Shown here: positions 55,717 to 64,000 of the stretch, in pieces
How positions within the stretch are numbered: position 1 is the first letter of the stretch
How the letters are laid out: each line of letters starts with the position of its first letter
From: Psychromarinibacter sp048262455
GTDB taxonomy: Bacteria; Pseudomonadota; Alphaproteobacteria; Rhodobacterales; Rhodobacteraceae
Length of the DNA stretch: 64,000 bases
Direction of reading: 5' to 3'
NCBI GenBank assembly: GCA_048262455.1
Contig: JBLXFD010000003.1
Span: 62,001 to 126,000, forward strand
Program-made: the position numbers and the translations under genes
The notes under the pieces: model-generated
Seen by the model: only the letters and a program-made list of their open reading frames with translations
The model's database searches: none
What the model was told of the DNA's origin: nothing

Positions 55717-57225
55717 CTATTCCGCCGGGGCCTCGGCCCCCGGCAGCCGGTCCGACAGCGGCAGTTCCACCATCAGCAGCGCCACAAGGCTGGCGAGGCA
55801 GCCCAGCGCCGCGCCGATCAGGAACACCGGGTGCAGGGCCTGCGCGATGCCCTCGGCCACCACGGCGCGCTGCGCCTCGGGCATCGCGGCGATCGCCTGC
55901 GCCGACAGCGCCCGGGGGTCCAGCGCCCCCAGCGCGCCCCCCAGTTCCCGCGTCAGCCCGTGGGCGAAGATCGCGCCGAACAGTGCCGTGCCCAGCGAGC
56001 CGCCGATCAGCCGGAACATGTTGGCGCTGGCGGTGCCCACGCCGATCATGCTGACCGGCACCGCGTTCTGGATCGCCGTCACCCCCACGCCCATCACCGG
56101 GCCGATCCCGACCCCCGCCATCGCCAGGTACAGCGCGATCTGCGGCAGCGGCGTCTCGGGCCGCAGGGTCGCCAGCAGCGCCATGGCGCCGGCCAGCAGC
56201 ATGGTCGACAGCACCGGCATCAGCCGGTAGCGCCCGGTGCGCGACATCACCTGCCCCGCCAGCGTCGAGGCGGTGATCATCCCGGCCATCATCGGGAAGA
56301 TGAACAGGCCCGAGGCGGCGGGCGACATGCCCTTCACCACCTGCATGAACATCGGCACGAAGGTGATGGTGCCGAACATCGCCACCCCGGTGATCGCTCC
56401 CACAGTGTTGCAGACCACGAAGTTGTTGATGCGGAACAGCCGCAGCGGCAGGATCGGCTCTGCCGCGCGGGATTCGGTCACCAGGAACCCCGCCAGCGAG
56501 GCGACGGCGCCCGCGATCAGCAACAGCATCACCGGGCCGCCCCAGGGCAGCGGGTTGCCGCCAAGGCTGGCGATCACCACCGCCAGCGACAGCGTCGACG
56601 CCAGCAGCGCCGCGCCGAGGAAGTCGATGCGCGGGCGGGCGCGGGGCGGGCTGTGCCGCAGCACCGTGACCAGCACCGTGAAGGCCAGCAGACCCAGCGG
56701 CAGGTTGATCAGGAACATCCAGCTCCAGTGAAAGTGCTGCACCATGAAGCCGCCCACCAGCGGCCCCACCACCGTGGACAGCGCGAAGACCGAGCCGAGC
56801 AGCCCCTGGTAGCGCCCGCGCTGGCGCGGCGGCACCACGTCGGCGATGGTGGCCATGGACACCACGATCAGCCCGCCGCCGCCCAGCCCCTGCACGTAGC
56901 GGCCCGCCACCAGCATCCAGATCGAGGGCGCCAGCGCCGAGATCAGCGACCCCGCCAGGAACACTCCGATCCCCGCCTGCAGCACCCGCTTGCGGCCATA
57001 GAGGTCGCCCAGTTTTCCGAACACCGGCGCCGCCACCGTGGCCGCCAGCAGGTAGGCGGTGATGACCCAGGCCATCTGGTCCAGCCCGCCCAGCTCTCCG
57101 ACGATGATCGGCAGCGCGGTGGTGACGACGGTCTGGCCCATGGAGGACAGGAACAGGATCAGCGCGACGGACAGGAAGACCAGCCGCAGGCGGACGGGAG
57201 CGGGAGAGGCGGGAGATTGGGACAC
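55717..57225 (-). CDS. MFS drug-efflux transporter, DHA2 (EmrB/QacA) family
   Basis: This protein of about 502 residues has 14 membrane helices and DHA2 motifs: LDQMAWVITAYLLAATVAAPVFGKLGDLYGRK (shown in parts: motif A is GKLGDLYGRK) and GPLVGGFMVQHFHWSWMFLINLP as motif C. It exports hydrophobic or toxic compounds by proton antiport. GTG at 57225 was preferred (AAGG upstream); a TTG at 57243 would add six residues. It is divergent from a MarR regulator with an operator candidate between. Confidence 0.9.
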   Translation of the reverse strand: MSQSPASPAPVRLRLVFLSVALILFLSSMGQTVVTTALPIIVGELGGLDQMAWVITAYLLAATVAAPVFGKLGDLYGRKRVLQAGIGVFLAGSLISALAPSIWMLVAGRYVQGLGGGGLIVVSMATIADVVPPRQRGRYQGLLGSVFALSTVVGPLVGGFMVQHFHWSWMFLINLPLGLLAFTVLVTVLRHSPPRARPRIDFLGAALLASTLSLAVVIASLGGNPLPWGGPVMLLLIAGAVASLAGFLVTESRAAEPILPLRLFRINNFVVCNTVGAITGVAMFGTITFVPMFMQVVKGMSPAASGLFIFPMMAGMITASTLAGQVMSRTGRYRLMPVLSTMLLAGAMALLATLRPETPLPQIALYLAMAGVGIGPVMGVGVTAIQNAVPVSMIGVGTASANMFRLIGGSLGTALFGAIFAHGLTRELGGALGALDPRALSAQAIAAMPEAQRAVVAEGIAQALHPVFLIGAALGCLASLVALLMVELPLSDRLPGAEAPAE

Positions 57226-57303
57226 GGGAATAAGGACCTTCAAGCAACGCGGCGCCGGCGGCTGGCGCGAATTGGGCGCATGGGCCGGCGTCCCCTTCTA
57301 TAT

Positions 57304-57333
57304 GTGCCGGTGACAATTGCATGTCAACGGCAC
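57304..57333. promoter_or_regulatory. 30-bp inverted repeat, candidate MarR operator
   Basis: GTGCCGGTGACA and TGTCAACGGCAC form 12-bp arms with one mismatch around ATTGCA. It lies 78 bp from the MFS start and 85 bp from the marR start, in the divergent promoter region. The symmetry and length fit a MarR dimer controlling both genes. Confidence 0.65.
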
Positions 57334-57418
57334 GTATTTTCCTCCGCCGAAAACCCGGCTATGATCCGCCAGACCCATTCGACCCGGAGGACATCCCATC
57401 CCCTCGCGCGACACGGCC

Positions 57419-58006
57419 ATGGCCGATTTCCTGGAAGCCGCCGGCATCGACCGGCAGATCACCGGCCATGCGCTGGAGATCGACGCGGTACTGCAGGCCT
57501 GGCGCCGGCGCGTGAACAAGCGAGAGCTTGGCGCCGCCGCGCTGCGGGCGCTGGAGCTGGACGACGAGATCGACCTGGCGCAGCTGGACGTGCTGATCGC
57601 CATCTCGGCGCCCTCGAACGAGTTCGGCGGCGAGGCGGAATGCGAGACCATGGTTTCCACCGTCGCGGCCCGCCTGCGCATCGACCCCTCGCGCGCCTCG
57701 CGGCTGGTGGGTGACCTGATCGGCCGGGGCCTTGCCCGCCGCGCCGTCAGCCAGCAGGACGCGCGGCGCACCATCGTGGAACTGACCGACCGGGGACACG
57801 CGGTGGTGGACGCGGTGCGGCGGTTCAAGTTCCTGGTGCTGGGAGACTTCCTCTCGGACTGGACCGAGGCAGAGCGGCAGACCTTCGTGCCGCTGCTCGC
57901 CCGCTTTGTCGAATGGACCGACGTGGCAGGCACGGTGGGGCCGGAACGTTTCGCCGGCGAGATCGCCGAGATCGCGGCGCGGCTGGCGCGGAAGTCGGCC
58001 TCGTGA
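57419..58006 (+). CDS. MarR-family transcriptional regulator
   Basis: This 195-residue protein has a winged-helix core at about 60-135: MVSTVAARLRIDPSRASRLV as recognition helix region and the wing ARRAVSQQDARRTIVELTDRGH. MarR regulators often repress an adjacent efflux pump and release DNA upon binding phenolic ligands. The N-terminal 55 residues are longer than usual. It is divergent from the MFS gene, so autoregulation and pump control are likely. Confidence 0.9.
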   Translation: MADFLEAAGIDRQITGHALEIDAVLQAWRRRVNKRELGAAALRALELDDEIDLAQLDVLIAISAPSNEFGGEAECETMVSTVAARLRIDPSRASRLVGDLIGRGLARRAVSQQDARRTIVELTDRGHAVVDAVRRFKFLVLGDFLSDWTEAERQTFVPLLARFVEWTDVAGTVGPERFAGEIAEIAARLARKSAS

Positions 58007-58013
58007 AACGAAA

Positions 58014-58036
58014 AGGGGCCGCACGCGGCGGCCCCT
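58014..58036. terminator. Hairpin between marR and wrbA
   Basis: AGGGGCCGC pairs with GCGGCCCCT around a 5-base loop, with A residues before and TGTTCC after. It lies between the convergent stops of marR (58006) and wrbA (58057). Confidence 0.65.
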
Positions 58037-58056
58037 GTTCCTGAGATCGGGTTGGG

Positions 58057-58680
58057 TCAGGCCGCCTGCGCGCCCGCCTCGGAGGACGAGTCTACCAGCC
58101 GCCCCGTCATCTCCACCAACCGCCGCGCCTGGTGCGCGACAGAGGCGCGGCCCGCCTCGTCGAACTCCCCGGCCTTGGCCGAGTAGCCGTAGGGGTTGCC
58201 GCCCGTGGCGTAGATCGCGTCACTGGTATAGCCCGGCGTGACGATCACCGACCCCCAGTGCATCACGGTCTTGTAGAGCCCCAGCAGCGTGCTTTCCTGC
58301 CCGCCATGGCTGTTCATCGCGCTGGTGGTGGCGGTGAAGGTCTTGTTGGCCAGTATGCCCTTCTGCCAAAGCGGCCCCAGCGTATCGATGAAGGCGCGCA
58401 TCTGGCTGGCCACGTCGCCGAAGCGCGTGGGGGAAGAGAAGAAATAGCCGTCGGCCCATTCCATGTCGTCATGGCTGACCTCGGGGATGTCCTGCATCTT
58501 TTCCAGCTGCGCCTTCCACTTGTCCTGGCTTTCCACCACCTCGCGGGGCGCGGTTTCCTTGATCCGGCGCAGGCGCACCTCGGCCCCCGCGGCCTTGGCG
58601 GCCTCGGCAGCAGCGGCGGCGACCTCGTGGTTGGTGCCGGTGGTGGTATAGAAGACGATAGCGATTTTCGGGGCTGTCAT
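58057..58680 (-). CDS. wrbA: NAD(P)H:quinone oxidoreductase, WrbA type
   Basis: This 207-residue flavodoxin-like protein has the FMN phosphate loop YTTTGTNHEVA, SSPTRFGDVASQMRAFIDTLGPLW and SAMNSHGGQESTLLG, all characteristic of WrbA. It performs two-electron reduction of quinones, protecting against redox cycling. It ends facing marR across a hairpin. The MFS/MarR/WrbA grouping suggests defence against quinone-like or phenolic toxins. Confidence 0.92.
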   Translation of the reverse strand: MTAPKIAIVFYTTTGTNHEVAAAAAEAAKAAGAEVRLRRIKETAPREVVESQDKWKAQLEKMQDIPEVSHDDMEWADGYFFSSPTRFGDVASQMRAFIDTLGPLWQKGILANKTFTATTSAMNSHGGQESTLLGLYKTVMHWGSVIVTPGYTSDAIYATGGNPYGYSAKAGEFDEAGRASVAHQARRLVEMTGRLVDSSSEAGAQAA

Positions 58681-58782
58681 AGCGGCCTCCAGTCATTGTG
58701 TGCGTTGCCGGGTCAACGGGTGGGGGCGCCAGCCGTTCCCTGCACGGATGCGTGAGCAACCTGCGTCAGCGCACAACCGCCC

Positions 58783-59670
58783 TCAGCCCGGCCGCGCCAC
58801 CAGCAGCGCGCCGCCGGCCACCACCAGCAGCGCGATCAGCAGCTGGCCGCGCGACACCCGCTCTCCCCGGAAGAACAGCACGCTGAACAGCAACACCCAA
58901 AGCGGCGTGGCCGAGGCCAGCGGCGCGGCGAGCGTCACCTGCCCGTTCGACAGCGCCGCGTTCAGCGACAGGATGCCGAAGCCGTTGATCAGCCCGCTCA
59001 GCGCGAACAGCCCCAGCGTGCGGCGGCTGGAGGGGGGCGGCGGCGGCACGGGGCGGCGGCGCAGCAGCATCACCAGCGCCAGCACCGCCATCGACACCAG
59101 CGAGGCGACCATGGTGGCGAAGATTGGGCTGGGCACTTCGGCCAGTCCGATCTTCAGCGCCGGCTGCCCCAGCCCCCGCGCCGCGCCCGCGCCCAGCGGC
59201 AGCAGCAGCGCCCAAAGCGGCCAGCCCCGCGGCAGGCCCTTCCGCCCCAGCGGCGCCAGCGCCAGCCCGGCGATCATCAGCGCCAGACCGGCCGTGCCCT
59301 GCAGCCCAAGCCGTTCGTCCAGCAGCAGCACCGCGGGAACCACCGCGAAGACCGGGGCGAAGGCGCCGACCGAACTGGTCAGCGCCGGCCCCACCCGGCT
59401 GACTGCCGCGATCTGCAGCCCCTGCCCCGCCGCCGGAAAGATCAGCCCCACCAAGGCGAAAAGCCCCGCCGCGCCGGTGGCGAACCAGGCGAGCGAGATG
59501 GTGAAGGGGGCGATCACCAGGAACATCGCCGACATCACGGAGACCGACACCAGCGCCCCCACCAGCCCGTCGGCGCCGGCGCGCTTGGCGCCGTTCTGGA
59601 CATGGACGTTCATGCCGAACAGCGCGCTGGCCGTCAGCGCAAGCGCCGCTGTCAGCAGGACACCTTCCAC
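58783..59670 (-). CDS. EamA-family (DMT) transporter
   Basis: This 295-residue protein has ten membrane helices in two EamA halves, with LASATPLWVLLFSVLFFRGERVSRGQLLIALLV in the second half (the E-R-x-S motif is typical). It exports or imports small metabolites; the substrate is unknown. The start is GTG overlapping the nadE stop by one base (TAGTG), so the two genes are coupled. Confidence 0.88.
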   Translation of the reverse strand: MEGVLLTAALALTASALFGMNVHVQNGAKRAGADGLVGALVSVSVMSAMFLVIAPFTISLAWFATGAAGLFALVGLIFPAAGQGLQIAAVSRVGPALTSSVGAFAPVFAVVPAVLLLDERLGLQGTAGLALMIAGLALAPLGRKGLPRGWPLWALLLPLGAGAARGLGQPALKIGLAEVPSPIFATMVASLVSMAVLALVMLLRRRPVPPPPPSSRRTLGLFALSGLINGFGILSLNAALSNGQVTLAAPLASATPLWVLLFSVLFFRGERVSRGQLLIALLVVAGGALLVARPG

Positions 59671-61328
59671 TACGAGGGGTCGCGCCAGCGGTTGACGATG
59701 GGATAGCGCCGGTCCAGCCAGAACGAGCCCAGCGTCAGGCGCGGGCCGGGGGCGGACTGGAAGCGCTTGTATTCCGAGACGTAGATAAGCTGCTCGACCT
59801 TCTTCACGATCTCGCGGTCATGGCCCATGGCCACCACCTCGGCGACCGAGGCATCGCAGTCCACCAGCTGTTCCAGGATCGCGTCCAGCACCTCGTAGGG
59901 CGGCAGGCTGTCCTCGTCCTTCTGATCCTCGCGCAGTTCCGCCGAGGGTGGCTTGTCGATCACCCGGGGCGGGATCACCTCGCCCTCCGGCGCCTTCATC
60001 CAGGGCCGGTGGTTGGCGTTGCGCCAGCGGCAGGTCTCGAACACGCGGGTCTTGTAGAGATCCTTCAGCGGGTTGTAGCCGCCGGCCATGTCCCCGTAGA
60101 TCGTGGCATAGCCCACCGCCACCTCGGACTTGTTGCCGGTGGTCAGCAGCATCTCGCCGAACTTGTTCGACAGCGCCATCAGCATCAGCCCGCGCAGGCG
60201 CGACTGGATGTTTTCCTCTGTCAGCCCCGGCTTGGTGCCCTCGAACAGCGGCGCCAGCGCCTCGGTCACCGCCGCGCGCGGGCCCGAGATCGGCACGTAG
60301 TCGTAGCGGCAACCCAGCGCCTTCGCCACCGCTTCCGCGTCTTCGAGCGAGTGGGGCGAGGTGTATTCCGACGGCAGCATCACGCAGCGCACGTTCTCCG
60401 GCCCCAGCGCGTCGGCGGCGATCACCGCCACCAGCGCGGAATCCACGCCGCCCGACAGGCCCAGCAGGGCCTTGGAGAACCCGGTCTTGCGGAAGTAGTC
60501 GCGCGTGGCCTCGACCATGACGCGGTAGTCCTGTTCCCAGTCGTCCGGCTGGAAGGCCTTGGGGCCGGGCAGGATGCGCCAGCCCTCGTCCCGCCGCTCC
60601 AGGTCGATGTGGGCGACCATGTCGTCGAAGGCGGGGAACTGGAAGGCCAGCTCGCCCCCGGGGTTCAGCCCGAAGGAGGCGCCGTCGAACATCTGGTCGT
60701 CCTGCCCGCCGGTCATGTTCAGGTAGACCAGCGGCAGCCCGGTCTCGACCACCCGGGCGATCATCTTGTTCAGCCGGGTTTCCATCTTGCCGCGGTAGTA
60801 GGGAGAGCCGTTGGGAACCAGCAGGAACTCTGCCCCGGTCTCGGCCAGGGTCTCGGCCACGTCGGGGTGCCAGGCATCCTCGCAGATCGGGGTGCCGATG
60901 CGCACGCCCTCGATCGCGTAGGGACCCGCCAGCGCGCCCACGTCGTACAGCCGCACCTCGTCGAACACCGTCTCGTTGGGCAGGTGATGCTTCATCACCC
61001 GGCCCGCGACGCGCCCGTCCTGCAGGATGTAGTAAGCGTTGTAGAGCCGCCCGTGATGCGCGTAGGGACCGCCGATGCCCAGCGGCGGGCCGTCGGCGCA
61101 GGTGACCGCCAGCGCCTCGATCGCCGCCATCGCGTAGCGGTGAAAGGCGGGCTTCATCACCAGGTCCTGGGGGTTGTACCCGGCGATGAACATCTCCGGC
61201 AGCACCACCATGTCCGCCCCGGCGGCGCGCCCTTCCTTCCAGGCGGCGTGGGCCATGTCGGCATTGGCGTCGATGGCCCCCACGGTCGGGTTGATCTGCG
61301 CCAGGGTCAGGCGGAACCGGTCGGCCAT
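59670..61328 (-). CDS. nadE: NAD+ synthetase, glutamine-hydrolysing
   Basis: This 552-residue enzyme joins an N-terminal nitrilase-type glutaminase with catalytic E45, K113 and C149 (GTPICEDAWHP) to a C-terminal synthetase with the PP-loop SGGVDS at 292-297. Ammonia from glutamine is passed to deamido-NAD, the last step of NAD synthesis. It is divergent from the MORN gene and coupled to a transporter gene downstream. Confidence 0.96.
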   Translation of the reverse strand: MADRFRLTLAQINPTVGAIDANADMAHAAWKEGRAAGADMVVLPEMFIAGYNPQDLVMKPAFHRYAMAAIEALAVTCADGPPLGIGGPYAHHGRLYNAYYILQDGRVAGRVMKHHLPNETVFDEVRLYDVGALAGPYAIEGVRIGTPICEDAWHPDVAETLAETGAEFLLVPNGSPYYRGKMETRLNKMIARVVETGLPLVYLNMTGGQDDQMFDGASFGLNPGGELAFQFPAFDDMVAHIDLERRDEGWRILPGPKAFQPDDWEQDYRVMVEATRDYFRKTGFSKALLGLSGGVDSALVAVIAADALGPENVRCVMLPSEYTSPHSLEDAEAVAKALGCRYDYVPISGPRAAVTEALAPLFEGTKPGLTEENIQSRLRGLMLMALSNKFGEMLLTTGNKSEVAVGYATIYGDMAGGYNPLKDLYKTRVFETCRWRNANHRPWMKAPEGEVIPPRVIDKPPSAELREDQKDEDSLPPYEVLDAILEQLVDCDASVAEVVAMGHDREIVKKVEQLIYVSEYKRFQSAPGPRLTLGSFWLDRRYPIVNRWRDPS

Positions 61329-61477
61329 TGCTCTCTCCGTAACGTGATCAGCGTCTTACCAGATCGCCCGGCCGATGAAAGCCGATAGCGGGCAAAAAAC
61401 GTTGTAAGGTCAGGGGGGAGGAACTAGGTTTCCGGTACGATGGCAATTGCGGCTTCATTGGCCGCGAGGGAGGCAAC

Positions 61478-62977
61478 GTGCAGAAAACCTGGGCAATCGC
61501 CGCGCTTGCAATAGCGCTGACAGCGGGCGGGGCGGCAACGCTCGCCGCGCAGGAGGGCGGCGACGTTCAGGTCAAGCAGTACGAGGACGGCGGGGTCTAC
61601 GAGGGCACCTTCAAGGAAGGCAAGCAGCACGGCACCGGCACCTACCGCCTGCCCAACGGCTACGAATACACCGGCGCCTGGGTCGAGGGCGAGATCAAGG
61701 GCCAGGGCACCGCGCGCTTCCCCAACGGGTCGGTCTACGAGGGCAATTTCGAGAAGGGCAAGCCCAACGGCTTCGGCAAGATCACCTTCGCCGACGGCGG
61801 CACCTACGAGGGTGACTGGGTCGACGGCAAGATCAACGGCAAGGGCACTGCGGTCTACGCCAACGGCGTGACCTACACGGGCGAGTTCAAGGACGCGACG
61901 CACCACGGCCAGGGCCGGATGCAAAGCCCCAACGGCTATGTCTATGAAGGCGCCTGGGTCGACGGCGTCAAGCAGGGCGAAGGCACCATCACCTACCCCG
62001 ACGGCGCGGTTTTCACCGGCACGCTGGTGGATGGCGAAAGATCGGGCACCGGCACGCTGACGATGCCCTCGGGGCTGGTCTACGAAGGCGCCTGGGCCGA
62101 TGGCCAGATCAACGGCACCGGCAAGCTGACCCAGCCCAACGGCGACATCTACGAGGGCAATTTCGTCAACGGCGAGCGGCAGGGCAACGGCACCGTGACC
62201 TACGCCAACGGCGACGTCTACGAGGGCGAGTTCCAGAACGACCGCCGCCACGGCCAGGGCACCTTCTACGGCACCGACGGCTACGCCTACCTGGGCGAGT
62301 GGATCGCCGGGCGGATCGAGGGCGAGGGGCAGGTGACCTACCCCGACGGCTCGATCTACGTGGGCGAGTTCCGCGACGATCTGGCCGAGGGCGAGGGGCG
62401 CATCATCTACCCCGACGGCTCTGCCTATGAGGGCCAGTGGAAGGCCGGCGTGATCGAGGGCGAGGGCAAGGCCACCTACGCCAACGGGCTGGTCTACGAG
62501 GGCCAGTTCCGCAACGCCAAGAACCACGGCACCGGCACCATGACCTACGCCGACGGCTACACCTATACCGGCGAGTGGCAGGACGGTCAGCGCCACGGCC
62601 AGGGCGTCGCCACCTATGCGGACGGCACGGTCTACGAGGGCGGCTTCGTCGATGGCCAGCGCGAGGGCATGGGCAAGATCGTGATCCCCGACAACCCCGA
62701 GACCGAGGCGAACGAAAGCTTCACCTACGAGGGAGAGTGGAAGAACGGCGAGATCGAGGGCGAAGGCAAGGCGATCTACTTTAACGGCGATGTCTACGAG
62801 GGCAGCTTCCAGAACGGCAAGCGGCACGGCGAGGGCACGATCCTCTATGCTTCGGGAGAGACCGCCTCTGGCCTGTGGACCGACGGTGTACTGGACCAGA
62901 CCACCGCCGAGGTGACAGGCGATAGCCCCGCGACCCCGGCCGCCGAGGACGACGCGCCGGCGACCGAGACGGACTGA
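61478..62977 (+). CDS. Exported MORN-repeat protein (18 repeats)
   Basis: This 499-residue protein has a signal peptide (residues 1-24, ending near LAAQEG) and 18 full MORN repeats of about 23 residues, each of the form YEGxFxxGxxxGxGxxxYxxG, plus one degenerate repeat before an acidic tail. The reading starts at GTG 61478 behind GAGGGAGG. MORN arrays form long beta-hairpin rods that bind lipids or proteins; in bacteria the function is generally unknown. Repeat 16 has an insertion of about seven residues. Confidence 0.9.
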   Translation: MQKTWAIAALAIALTAGGAATLAAQEGGDVQVKQYEDGGVYEGTFKEGKQHGTGTYRLPNGYEYTGAWVEGEIKGQGTARFPNGSVYEGNFEKGKPNGFGKITFADGGTYEGDWVDGKINGKGTAVYANGVTYTGEFKDATHHGQGRMQSPNGYVYEGAWVDGVKQGEGTITYPDGAVFTGTLVDGERSGTGTLTMPSGLVYEGAWADGQINGTGKLTQPNGDIYEGNFVNGERQGNGTVTYANGDVYEGEFQNDRRHGQGTFYGTDGYAYLGEWIAGRIEGEGQVTYPDGSIYVGEFRDDLAEGEGRIIYPDGSAYEGQWKAGVIEGEGKATYANGLVYEGQFRNAKNHGTGTMTYADGYTYTGEWQDGQRHGQGVATYADGTVYEGGFVDGQREGMGKIVIPDNPETEANESFTYEGEWKNGEIEGEGKAIYFNGDVYEGSFQNGKRHGEGTILYASGETASGLWTDGVLDQTTAEVTGDSPATPAAEDDAPATETD

Positions 62978-62987
62978 GCGCCAGCGC

Positions 62988-63782
62988 ATGTCGAGGCCGG
63001 TAATCCACCACATCCCCGTCTGCCCCTTCTCGCAGCGGGTGGAGATCCTGCTGAAGCTGAAGGGTCTGGACGACGCAGTCGAGTTCAACGTGATCGACAT
63101 CACCAAGCCGCGCCCGGACTGGCTGCTGAAGCTGACCCGCGGCACCACCGCGCTGCCCGTAATGGACCTGGGCGGCGGCAAGGTGATCAAGGAAAGCCTT
63201 GTCATCCTGCGCTACGTCGAAGAGGCGCTGGGCGGCCCGCCGGTGGCCCGCACCGACCCCTACGAGCGCGCGGTGGAACGGCTGATGATCGCGCGCGAGG
63301 GGCCCTTCGGCATGGCCGGCTACCTCTACGTGATGAACCGCGACCGCGCCAAGGCGCAGGAAAAGCGCGACACGCTGCTGGAGCATTACCGCTGGCTGTC
63401 GGACTTCCTGGACCACCACAACTCCGGCGGCACCTTCCTGTTCGACGACTACGGGCTGGCCGACATCGTCTATACCTCGCTGATGATGCGGTTCTGGTTC
63501 CTCGACTACTACGAGGGTTTCGCCCTGCCGGACACGCCCGACTACGCCCGCGCCCGCAAGTGGCAGGAGGCCTGCCTGGAACATCCGGCGGCGCAGCAGG
63601 TGGATTACCAGCGGATCGTTAAGCTCTACTACGACTACGCCGTCGGCTCCGGCAACGGTGCGCTGCCCGAGGGGCGGCAGGTGTCCAGCTTCACCTTCAC
63701 CCCCGACGCGCCGGAGCGGCCGATGCCGCCGAAGGACAAGTACGACCGCATCGCCGGCGATGCCGAGCTGGGGCTGGTCTAG
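62988..63782 (+). CDS. Glutathione S-transferase family protein
   Basis: This 264-residue protein has an N-terminal thioredoxin-like domain with VCPFSQRVEILLKLKGL (C12) and TTALPVMDLGGGKVIKESLVILRYVE, matching the glutathione-binding cis-Pro and Glu-Ser region, and a helical C-terminal domain with GLADIVYTSLMMRFWFL. The CPFS motif points to the omega/xi-like thiol transferase groups. It begins 10 bases after the MORN gene, so co-transcription is likely. Confidence 0.85.
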   Translation: MSRPVIHHIPVCPFSQRVEILLKLKGLDDAVEFNVIDITKPRPDWLLKLTRGTTALPVMDLGGGKVIKESLVILRYVEEALGGPPVARTDPYERAVERLMIAREGPFGMAGYLYVMNRDRAKAQEKRDTLLEHYRWLSDFLDHHNSGGTFLFDDYGLADIVYTSLMMRFWFLDYYEGFALPDTPDYARARKWQEACLEHPAAQQVDYQRIVKLYYDYAVGSGNGALPEGRQVSSFTFTPDAPERPMPPKDKYDRIAGDAELGLV

Positions 63783-63785
63783 GGT

Positions 63786-64000
63786 CTAGACCCGCGCCCC
63801 CTCTCCCAGACGGTCCAGCAGCGCCGCCGCCTCCGCCAGCACCGTGTCGCGGTGGTCCTCGTCCATCCGGTCCCAGACCCGGTACATGTTCCGCATCCGC
63901 CCGTTCCCCTCGAACCGCTCGCGGTGACGGTCGAGGAACTGCCAGTAGAGCAGGTTGAACGGGCAGGCATCGGGACCGGTGCGGTGCCTGACGTTGTAGC
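63786..64000 (-). CDS. FeS-type photolyase/cryptochrome, C-terminal end (5' part beyond window)
   Basis: The reading frame gives about 71 residues ending at TAG: it begins YNVRHRTGPDACPFNLLYW and continues to NMYRVWDRMDEDHR. This matches the C-terminus of the FeS-BCP group (Agrobacterium PhrB, Rhodobacter CryB), where the cysteine in GPDACPFN binds a 4Fe-4S cluster. These proteins repair (6-4) photoproducts or act as light sensors. It is convergent with the GST gene; the stops are only 3 bases apart. Confidence 0.8.
   Translation of the reverse strand, partial: YNVRHRTGPDACPFNLLYWQFLDRHRERFEGNGRMRNMYRVWDRMDEDHRDTVLAEAAALLDRLGEGARV

Noticed and set aside
61580..62880. Regular DNA repeats considered as a satellite or array
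   Set aside because: They are the codons of MORN repeats in one open frame, with normal protein constraint.
63779..63970. Minus-strand frame at the right edge starting MPARSTCS
   Set aside because: It is out of frame with the photolyase C-terminus, which has recognisable motifs.

Overview
The window is very GC-rich, densely packed chromosomal DNA of an alphaproteobacterium, most likely Rhodobacterales (Roseobacter/Paracoccus-type). Supporting signs are the aa3 cytochrome oxidase cluster ctaC-ctaB-orf-ctaG-ctaE-surf1 running into thrC and an M16 peptidase, the fdxA-carD pair, a SUV3-like helicase followed by an S4 protein, and long ATGA-coupled operons. I see no rRNA, tRNA, CRISPR array, prophage or insertion sequence. 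Most large ORFs antisense to the genes listed are shadows caused by high GC.

Layout. 1-3.9 kb: a non-phosphorylative sugar-acid catabolic operon (SDR, IlvD/Edd dehydratase, FAH hydrolase) divergent from a DenD-like dehydrogenase cut by the window edge. 3.9-4.35 kb: a non-coding stretch with a 151-bp direct repeat. 4.3-11 kb: hydrolase, SCP2 protein, TPR protein, RNA helicase, S4 protein, 7Fe ferredoxin, CarD. 11-19.6 kb (minus strand): MBL-fold protein, GNAT, M16 peptidase, threonine synthase and the cytochrome oxidase genes. 19.7-26 kb: tldD, dprA, topA and an L,D-transpeptidase. 26.1-29.7 kb: the two subunits of a 3-oxoacid CoA-transferase, separated by two tandem LOV-domain histidine kinases. 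29.7-35.9 kb: SDR, DUF1801, TetR, and a minus-strand acyl-CoA catabolic operon led by a YdiF-type CoA-transferase.

36.2-41 kb: a set resembling the mycobacterial decaprenylphosphoryl-arabinose pathway (DprE1-like oxidase, DprE2-like reductase, a GT87-like membrane glycosyltransferase, and a HAD-UbiA fusion), next to a lytic transglycosylase. 42.1-52.7 kb: a Tad/Flp pilus locus with two Flp pilins, cpaB, cpaC, an unknown lipoprotein, cpaE, cpaF, tadB, tadC, two TPR lipoproteins and a prepilin peptidase. It is followed by a large membrane protein and an AAA ATPase. 55.7-64 kb: a MarR/MFS divergent pair with a clear operator candidate, WrbA, an EamA transporter, glutamine-dependent NAD synthetase, an 18-repeat MORN protein, a GST, and the C-terminal end of an FeS-type photolyase/cryptochrome.

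The most notable observations are (1) the arabinofuranose-type module, whose DprE1-like enzyme appears to have alanine where the mycobacterial enzyme has the drug-reactive cysteine, (2) the LOV kinase pair embedded in the CoA-transferase operon, and (3) the Flp pilin pair with a sharp gene-conversion boundary. All functional assignments come from reading motifs and context; no database search was run.
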